Shown here piece after piece: positions 5,827 to 11,298 of a stretch of DNA of 11,298 bases; position 1 is the first letter of the stretch; each line of letters starts with the position of its first letter. The notes beneath the pieces are model-generated. The model made no database searches. It saw nothing but the letters and a program-made list of their open reading frames with translations, and was not told the DNA's origin. The translations under genes were made by a program, and so were the position numbers. The DNA is from DASSHC01 sp035693105 (GTDB lineage: Bacteria; Chloroflexota; Chloroflexia; Thermomicrobiales; Thermomicrobiaceae): the NCBI GenBank assembly GCA_035693105.1, contig DASSHC010000470.1, forward strand, positions 1 through 11,298. The letters are read 5' to 3'.

Positions 5827-7482
5827 CTACTCCCCGGTCCAGCACCAGGTCGGCTTGCGGCGGCCGGCCATCAGGATGGGGAAGACGCTGGCGATCTCGC
5901 CGGTCGGCACCTCGATCAACACCGGGCGGTCGGCCGCCAGGGACTCGCGCAGGGCGACGCGCAGCCCCTCGGGGTTGGTGGCGCGCCGGCCCTCGACACC
6001 GAACGACTCGGCCAGCTTGACGAAGTCGGGGTTGTCCAGCTCGGTGGCGATCACGTGCCCGGCGAACTGCCGCCGCTGGATCATGCGCACGTTGCCGTAG
6101 GCGTCGTCGCGGAAGACGATGGCGACCACGTTGAGACCGTGCCGGGTGGCGGTGGCCAGTTCCTGGATGGTGTAGAGGAAGCCGCCGTCGCCGCTGATCG
6201 AGACCACCGGCGTCTCGGGGTTGCCGGCTTTCGCGCCGAGCGCGGTGGCGTAGGCGAAGCCCAGCGTGCCCTGGTAGCCCGCGGTCAGGTAGGTGCGCGG
6301 CTGGTAGACCGGGAAGCCGGCCCAGCTCCAGTAGCCGACCTGGGTGCTGTCGACCACCACGATCGCCTCGTCCGGCAACTCCTCGCGGATCGCCAGCGCG
6401 TAGGAGGCGGTCGGCTGGACCTCGAAGAGGCGGTCGTCGATGCGCTCCTGCAGGGCGCTCAACTCCTCGCGCCGTGAGGCGCGCGTATGGTTGTGCCTGC
6501 CGACGGCGTCGACCAGCGCGCTGAGTCCCAGCGCCGCGTCGGCCACCATTTCGACGGTTGCTCGGTGGTTGCGCCCGATCTCGGCCGGGTCGATATCGAG
6601 CTGGATCAGCGGCTGACCGCTCAGCCCCCAGGGCTCGGTCGCCGGCTCGACCAGGCGGGTGCCGACCGCCAGCACCGCGTCGGCGTGCGGCAGCAGCTCG
6701 CGCGCCGCCAGCATCGTCTGGGCGTGATAATCGCGGGCCGAGAGCGCGCCCTTGCCGTTGATCGTCATCACCACCGGCGCTTCGAGCTGCCGCGCCAGCT
6801 CGCGCAGCGGCGCGGCGGCCTCCGGTTGGTTGGCGCCGCCGCCCGCCAGGATCAGTGGGCGCCTGGCCCGGCCGAGGAGCCTGGCTGCCTGCGTCACCGC
6901 GTCGGGATCGGGGGCCGCCGGGGTCACCGGTGCGGCGTGGCGAAGCCGGATCGGGGCGCGGTCGCGCAGCACGTCGGGCGGCAGCTCCACCACCACCGGA
7001 CGCGGGCGGCCGCCGAGCGCCTGGCACACGGCGCTGTGGATGCGGCCGGGGATCGCCTGCGGACGCTCGGCCCGCCCGGCCCACTTGGTCACAGTGCGCG
7101 CGGTCTGGAGCTGGTGGGGGATCTCGTGGAGGACGCCGCACTGGCGGTCGATCCAGGCCGAGTCGATCTGACCCGCCAGGCAGAGGACCGGCGAGTTGCA
7201 GGCGTAGGCGGTCGAGAGACCGGCCATGGCATTGAGCAGGCCGGGGCCGGGCACGACGATGGCGGTGCCGGGTTTGCCGGTGGTGCGCGCGTAGCCGTCG
7301 GCCATGTAGGTGGTCGCCTGCTCGTGGCGGGTGTGGACGACGCGGATGCGGTCGCGCGCCTGGTAGAGCGCGTCAAAAGCCCAGTCGAGCTGAATGCCCG
7401 GCAGCCCGAAGACGATGTCGATCCCCTCGCGCGCCAACTGCGCGGCCAGCGCCTGGCCACCGGTCATCTCGCTCACGCCCAC
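5827..7482 (-). CDS. thiamine-diphosphate-dependent enzyme, acetolactate-synthase large-subunit-like
   Basis: 551 residues from GTG 7482, picked because AGGAG at 7491-7495 is eight bases upstream; GTG 7476 and ATG 7467 are nearby alternatives. The three-domain ThDP architecture is complete. The N-terminal Pyr domain includes TRHEQATTYMADGYAR with catalytic Glu54 and PGPGLLNAMAGLSTAY. The central domain is around 195-330 (RPLILAGGGANQ). The C-terminal PP domain has GDGGFLYTIQELATA at 431-445 and FRDDAYGNV at 457-465. The cofactor motif is GDG-x25/26-D: the Mg2+ ligand position usually held by Asn is Asp459, as in FND-type members, and the residue before it is Arg458 instead of Asn. Substrate is not deducible; acetolactate synthase, 2-oxoacid decarboxylase or sulfoacetaldehyde acetyltransferase-like activity are all possible. 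No small regulatory subunit gene is adjacent. It lies 78 bases downstream of the lipid-synthase gene on the same strand. Confidence 0.85.
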   Translation of the reverse strand: MGVSEMTGGQALAAQLAREGIDIVFGLPGIQLDWAFDALYQARDRIRVVHTRHEQATTYMADGYARTTGKPGTAIVVPGPGLLNAMAGLSTAYACNSPVLCLAGQIDSAWIDRQCGVLHEIPHQLQTARTVTKWAGRAERPQAIPGRIHSAVCQALGGRPRPVVVELPPDVLRDRAPIRLRHAAPVTPAAPDPDAVTQAARLLGRARRPLILAGGGANQPEAAAPLRELARQLEAPVVMTINGKGALSARDYHAQTMLAARELLPHADAVLAVGTRLVEPATEPWGLSGQPLIQLDIDPAEIGRNHRATVEMVADAALGLSALVDAVGRHNHTRASRREELSALQERIDDRLFEVQPTASYALAIREELPDEAIVVVDSTQVGYWSWAGFPVYQPRTYLTAGYQGTLGFAYATALGAKAGNPETPVVSISGDGGFLYTIQELATATRHGLNVVAIVFRDDAYGNVRMIQRRQFAGHVIATELDNPDFVKLAESFGVEGRRATNPEGLRVALRESLAADRPVLIEVPTGEIASVFPILMAGRRKPTWCWTGE

Positions 7483-7490
7483 ACCGACCG

Positions 7491-7495
7491 CTCCT
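7491..7495 (-). promoter_or_regulatory. ribosome binding site deciding the ThDP gene start
   Basis: On the minus strand AGGAG is followed by eight bases and then GTG at 7482. Downstream starts GTG 7476 and ATG 7467 would have spacings of 14 and 23 bases, so 7482 is preferred. Confidence 0.6.
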
Positions 7496-7560
7496 CTCGG
7501 GGCGGCACGCGCCACCCGTTGCCAGAGCGGTATCAAACGTTATGCCAATACGCGGGCCCG

Positions 7561-10023
7561 CTACCGCCGCCCGGCTGTGGCGAGCGCGTCGGGCTCTGCC
7601 GTGCGTTCGGATTCGGGCGGCGCGGCCGGCGCGGGACGGTGGGGGCGCAGGGCCGGGCGCGGCGCGGCGTGGGCTAGCAGCGTGCGCAGATCGTGCGCGC
7701 TGAGCGAGGGGAGATAGGCGCGCAGCACGGCGTAGCCGATCCTGGGCAGGCTGGCCGCGCCGGGATAGACCAGGTAGACCGGCAGCCAGATTGGCTGGAA
7801 CTTGCGCTTGAAATCGCAGAGCGAGCTGAAGTGGTAGAAGCCGTCGAGCCGCTCACCCAGCGTCACCAGCGCGCGCTCCAGCAGCCGCGTCTCGCCCTCC
7901 GGCCGCGCCACGCGCGCCAGCGGCGCCACCGCCAGGCTGATCGAGGCGGCGCCCTCGGCCTTGAAGGCCAGCGCCGACTTGGCGATCAGGAACTCCATCA
8001 CCCCGTGGGGCGCGTCGTCGCGCCGCCGCATCAGGTCGAGCACCCAGCCCCGGCAGGCGTAGACCGGCAGCCAGGAGACGTAGGCGAGCGCCCGCCCGTC
8101 CGCATCGAGCGCCACCGCCAGGCGCACCTCGGGATCGAGCGGGAGCGCCAGCTTGCCCAGGGTGAAGCCCATCTCAGGCAGATTCCTGGCCGCGACCCAC
8201 GCCCGATCGATGGCGAAGAGCTGCGCGACGATGGCGGGGTCGGCCTTGCGCGGATCGAGAAAAGTGAAGGCGATGCCCTCGCGCGCGGCGCGGTTGAGCG
8301 CGGTGCGCACGTTCTGCCAGCCCTTGCCGCGAAATGCGAGCGTCGCCAGATCGATGACCGTATCCTCGCCGACCTGGGCCGCGGCCAGCCCGTGCCGCGC
8401 GAACTGGTCGAGATAGCGCGCGCTCGCGCCGTAGAAGGCCGGCGTCCAGCCGTTGACCGCGCAGATGTCGAGGAACTCGTCGATGGCCCGGGCGGCGCCC
8501 TCCACCGGGCCGATCGGATCGCCCAGTACCAGCGCTACATCGCCGATCAGACGGTAGGCCAGGTAGGCGTCGCGCGCGCCGTTGAGCAGGCGCACGTTGC
8601 CCGGCCAACGCGTCATGTAGGAGGTGCCGGCCTCGCCGTAGGCGCGCAGGAGCGCGTCGGCCCGCTCCCGGTCGGACGCGGCCTCGCGGGTTGGGCGCAG
8701 CACCGGGCGCAGGACGGCGCAGAGAGCGTAGGCGAGCACGGCGGCCCAGGCGAAGGAGATCGAGTCGAGGAACCAGCGGGCGTGGCGGCTGGCGCCGTTG
8801 AGGTCGTGGGTGGTGCTGAAGACCATCCGTGCCAGCGTCTCGCGCGCGGCCAGGGGCAGGCTGAGCGGCACATCGAAGCCGTGGCGCAAGAGCAGGAAGC
8901 CGAGCGCGGCGTAGAGCGGCAGGAGCGCCAGCGCGCCGAGCGCGATCCGCACCGCCCGGCGCACGGTGACGACGTCGGCGCGGGCGCGGAAATCATCGCG
9001 CCGCGCCAGCAGGAGCGCGATCAGCACCCCCTTCAAGACGAAGTCATGCGGCCGGGCGCCGCTCAGCAGGTGGAGCGCCAGCGAGCTGGGCAGCAGCGCC
9101 AGGGTCGCCAGCCAGGCGACGCGCCGGCCGTGGAGCAGGCCCCGCCCGAGGAGGATCAGCGCCAGGCCGATCAGCACGATCGAGGTGGTCGTGCCCTCGG
9201 CCAGGGCGAAGGGGAGCACTCGGGCGCTGAGGGGGTCGAAACGCGCGTCGGCGCGCGGGCTGAAGGCGCAGATGACGTTCAGGCAGCCGGTCAACACCAC
9301 CAGCCCGGCGATGATCAGGCGCGGGGTGGAGCGCAGCGCGTGGAAGCCGCGCCGCCGCGGGAGGTGCACCCGCGGGGCGTTGCCCGTCAGCACGGCGCCG
9401 AGCAGGAGGCCGAGCGCGGCGGCGATGAGGTGCTCGACATCCCAGACGCGGTGCGTCAGCGCCAGGAAACCGCCGAGATAGGCGAAGAGCGCCAGGCCGC
9501 CCGGGAGGCGCAGCCGGCCCGGCAGGTACCAGACGAGCGCGGCGGCCGCGCCGAAGGCCCCGGCCGAGGGGCCGACGTCGCGCGCGCTTGCCAGGTAACG
9601 GCCCCAGCCGAGGCCGAGCGCGCTCAGCGGCCAGGCGACCAGCAGCGCCGCCAGCAGGTAGCCGGCGAGCTGGCAGGTGAGGAAGACCAGCGCCGCGCGC
9701 CGGGTGCCGGCCACGACTTCGTAGGGCAGCATGAAGAGGACGACCAGTAGCGTGATCGTCGCCAGCATCCAGGGGTAGAGCGCGAAGGGGATGCAGGCGA
9801 GGAGGGTGTAGAGCTGGCCGTGCCGCAGAGCGGGCAGGCCGAAGCCGACCCGCGCCAGGAGCTGGGTGCCCGGCAACTGCTGCCGGATCGAGCCGGTGGC
9901 GATCCCCAGCGCCAGCATCGTCGCCAGCAGCGCCAGCGTGAAGGGCGCGCGGGCCAGCCAGCCGAGCGCGGCGCGCCGGTCGAGCCGGCCAAGCCGGCCA
10001 AGCCGCTCACGTCGTGAGATCAT
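7561..10023 (-). CDS. rhomboid-like domain fused to aminoacyl-phosphatidylglycerol synthase (MprF/LysX type, DUF2156)
   Basis: 820 residues from ATG 10023, with AGGAG ten bases upstream. Residues 1-25 are basic and include a small nine-base tandem repeat (LGRLGRL). About 27-213 looks like a rhomboid membrane domain: HGQLYTLLACIPFAL with a following Glu102, GPSAGAFGA (Ser153) and VEHLIAAALGLLLG (His198), which lie where rhomboids carry their Ser-His pair. A second block of about six TM helices follows (233-440). The soluble C-terminal catalytic domain (about 455-780) has AYGEAGTSYMTRWPGN, GDPIGP (501-506), FRGKGWQNVRTALNRAAREG (564-583) and HFSSLCDFKRKFQPIW, all typical of the MprF/LysX synthase that moves an amino acid from aminoacyl-tRNA onto phosphatidylglycerol. 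The tail (785-820) is Pro/Ala/Arg-rich. The classical MprF flippase domain is replaced by the rhomboid-like one. Amino acid specificity and protease activity are unknown. Confidence 0.8.
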   Translation of the reverse strand: MISRRERLGRLGRLDRRAALGWLARAPFTLALLATMLALGIATGSIRQQLPGTQLLARVGFGLPALRHGQLYTLLACIPFALYPWMLATITLLVVLFMLPYEVVAGTRRAALVFLTCQLAGYLLAALLVAWPLSALGLGWGRYLASARDVGPSAGAFGAAAALVWYLPGRLRLPGGLALFAYLGGFLALTHRVWDVEHLIAAALGLLLGAVLTGNAPRVHLPRRRGFHALRSTPRLIIAGLVVLTGCLNVICAFSPRADARFDPLSARVLPFALAEGTTTSIVLIGLALILLGRGLLHGRRVAWLATLALLPSSLALHLLSGARPHDFVLKGVLIALLLARRDDFRARADVVTVRRAVRIALGALALLPLYAALGFLLLRHGFDVPLSLPLAARETLARMVFSTTHDLNGASRHARWFLDSISFAWAAVLAYALCAVLRPVLRPTREAASDRERADALLRAYGEAGTSYMTRWPGNVRLLNGARDAYLAYRLIGDVALVLGDPIGPVEGAARAIDEFLDICAVNGWTPAFYGASARYLDQFARHGLAAAQVGEDTVIDLATLAFRGKGWQNVRTALNRAAREGIAFTFLDPRKADPAIVAQLFAIDRAWVAARNLPEMGFTLGKLALPLDPEVRLAVALDADGRALAYVSWLPVYACRGWVLDLMRRRDDAPHGVMEFLIAKSALAFKAEGAASISLAVAPLARVARPEGETRLLERALVTLGERLDGFYHFSSLCDFKRKFQPIWLPVYLVYPGAASLPRIGYAVLRAYLPSLSAHDLRTLLAHAAPRPALRPHRPAPAAPPESERTAEPDALATAGRR

Positions 10024-10255
10024 GGGAAGATGACTCCTCGTGTCGCGCCGGTTTGCGTATCCGTGCCGCTATCCGTTCAGCCGCGTCTCCACGTCCCCGC
10101 GTTCGCGCCGGAACGCGCCGCGCCGACAGGGACCGGCGAAGTATGGATCGTGGACGGCGCCAGGAGGGATACGCCAAAGGGGGTATAAAGCTGCCGTTTC
10201 CGGCCTCCAACGTCGACGTACGGCGTATACTGCGCAGTGGACGTTACGGCTGGCG
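10024..10255. promoter_or_regulatory. divergent intergenic region with candidate promoter/operator signals
   Basis: The 232 bases separate the divergent lipid-synthase and sensor genes and must hold both promoters. Toward the sensor gene, TATACT (10226-10231) is a plausible -10 box but has no good -35 hexamer 17 bases upstream. It overlaps a perfect 10-bp palindrome ACTGCGCAGT (10229-10238), which could be an operator. A dyad GCGTTC-6-GAACGC lies at 10099-10116. No coding sequence is credible here. These are weak calls in GC-rich DNA. Confidence 0.35.
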
Positions 10256-11298
10256 GTGAGCGTGGCAGCGAGAAACGTGGCGGCGCGGCTGGCGCCGCTG
10301 GGGATCGGCATCGGCAGTAGCGGCGATGAGCGCGCGGGCGGCGCGGTCCGGCTGGTCCGCGCCTGGTGGCTCGTGCTCGGCGTCAGCACCCTCCTGCTGG
10401 TGCTCGATCCGAGCCTGCGCGTCACCTTCCGGCACGACGCGCTCAGTTTCACCATCGACACCTTCACCGCGCTGGTGGCGACGATGGTCGCCTTCGTCGG
10501 GCTGGCGCGCTACGTCTTCGACCGCCGCCCGCTCGACCTGGCGATCGCCGCCGCCTTCAGCGCGGTGGCCGTCAGCTCGCTCTGGTTCGGGTTGATTCTC
10601 CCCTTCAAGGGCCACCCCTTCCACGGCTCGGCCTCGGCCGCGCTCTACGGCTGGCTCTTCACCCGCTTCGTGGTGGTGGTGCTGCTGCTGCTCGGCCTGG
10701 TCCTGCGCACGCCCGATCGCATGCCGCTGCGGCGCGCCGAGCTCTGGCTGGCGGGGGTCGTGCTGCTGGTCACCGCGGTCGACGTCGGCCTCTGGTATGG
10801 GCGTGGCTGGCTGCCGCGCCTCCTCGGGCGCGACGCCTGGGCGCCGTTGATATTCCGCCGCGACCCGATCACCATCCCGATCCTGGCCGGGCAGACCGAG
10901 CTGGGCATCGTGCTGGAGTCGATCGTCGCGCTGCTCTATTGCTGGCTGGCGGTGCGGCTGACGGCCGCGGTGCGCGAGGGGGAGAACGCCTGGCTGGCGC
11001 TGTCGCTGATCACGGCGGCGGTGGCCGAGGTGCAGTTCGTCTTCTACCCGGCGCCCTTTCACCCAGCCATCACCACCGCCGACTTCCTCTGGCTCGTCTC
11101 CTACCTGCTGCTGCTCGTCTACCTCGGCAGCCAGTTCGTGCGCGCCTCCAGCGAGGCCCGGCGGCAGCAGGCGCGCACCTCGGCGCTGCTGGCGCTCAGC
11201 CAGACGCCGGTCGTCAGCCGCGACCCGGCGCTGGTCTCCGAGGCGGCCAGCCGGGCGGCGCGGGTGGTGGCGCTCGAGGCGAGGGTCGCGATCGAGCT
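10256..11298 (+). CDS. multi-TM membrane sensor protein, N-terminal part (3' partial; probable sensor kinase or cyclase)
   Basis: The frame is open from GTG 10256 to the window edge (347 residues). The start is uncertain: GTG 10262 and 10277 are alternatives and no strong ribosome binding site is seen. About eight hydrophobic helices can be placed near residues 37-50, 69-88, 94-115, 131-150, 163-181, 215-235, 245-264 and 273-292, joined by short Arg-rich loops. A charged linker (294-308) leads into SALLALSQTPVVSRDPALV, then SEAASRAARVVALEARVAIE, which looks like the start of a GAF-type sensory domain. This arrangement (integral-membrane sensor, linker, GAF) commonly precedes a histidine kinase, GGDEF or PP2C output domain, but none is inside the window. 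It is divergent from the lipid-synthase gene and could sense envelope state; that is inference. Confidence 0.7.
   Translation, partial: MSVAARNVAARLAPLGIGIGSSGDERAGGAVRLVRAWWLVLGVSTLLLVLDPSLRVTFRHDALSFTIDTFTALVATMVAFVGLARYVFDRRPLDLAIAAAFSAVAVSSLWFGLILPFKGHPFHGSASAALYGWLFTRFVVVVLLLLGLVLRTPDRMPLRRAELWLAGVVLLVTAVDVGLWYGRGWLPRLLGRDAWAPLIFRRDPITIPILAGQTELGIVLESIVALLYCWLAVRLTAAVREGENAWLALSLITAAVAEVQFVFYPAPFHPAITTADFLWLVSYLLLLVYLGSQFVRASSEARRQQARTSALLALSQTPVVSRDPALVSEAASRAARVVALEARVAIE

Noticed and set aside
7693..9750. 685-codon open frame on the plus strand
   Set aside because: It is antisense to the lipid-synthase gene, rich in Arg/Gln/Gly/Ala, without recognisable motifs. It results from high G+C third-position bias.
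10244..11062. 272-codon minus-strand frame
   Set aside because: It is low-complexity His/Gln/Arg-rich and lies antisense to a frame with clear TM helices.
1..11298. An integrated element, phage or plasmid origin
   Set aside because: There is no integrase, transposase, replication gene, attachment-site duplication or change in base composition apart from the intergenic repeats.

Overview
High-GC bacterial DNA (roughly 70% G+C, many GTG starts, tightly packed genes). The best guess for the source is a Chloroflexota member of the Thermomicrobia/Sphaerobacter type. This rests on the 5' partial gene, whose Tyr/Phe-rich C-terminal repeat is common in secreted proteins of that class, on the abundance of palindromic repeats between genes, and on codon bias. 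No rRNA, tRNA, CRISPR array, transposase or phage gene is visible.

Layout. (1) 1-248: C-terminus of a probable cell-surface repeat protein. (2) 343-1412: a translationally coupled pair, a VOC (glyoxalase/dioxygenase fold) protein and a DinB-family protein. (3) 1432-1564: an inverted pair of short palindromic repeats. (4) 1664-5653: an aryl/acyl-CoA catabolic cluster made of a phenylacetate-CoA ligase (PaaK family), an FlK-like hotdog thioesterase, a small EthD-domain protein, an enoyl-CoA hydratase and a PaaG-like isomerase. The first four genes are overlapping or nearly so. A 224-bp symmetric inverted-repeat element (4598-4821) splits the isomerase from them. (5) 5663-5820: a third inverted-repeat array, lying between convergent genes and including a 12-bp hairpin. 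(6) 5827-7482, minus: a ThDP-dependent acetolactate-synthase-like enzyme. (7) 7561-10023, minus: a large membrane protein with a rhomboid-like N-terminal domain fused to an MprF/LysX-type aminoacyl-phosphatidylglycerol synthase (DUF2156). (8) 10256 to the window end, plus, divergent: the N-terminal part of a membrane-anchored sensor protein with about eight TM helices, breaking off where a GAF-type domain appears to begin.

How the genes work together. The paaK-thioesterase-EthD-hydratase-paaG group reads as a CoA-thioester degradation module. PaaK activates the acid, PaaG and the hydratase handle ring-opened or beta-oxidation intermediates, and the thioesterase probably rescues CoA from dead-end thioesters. 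The ring epoxidase (paaABCDE), paaZ, paaH and paaJ are not in the window, so the phenylacetate assignment rests on family membership. The most unusual items are the rhomboid-lipid synthase fusion and the three unrelated inverted-pair repeat elements at successive gene boundaries within 4.4 kb.
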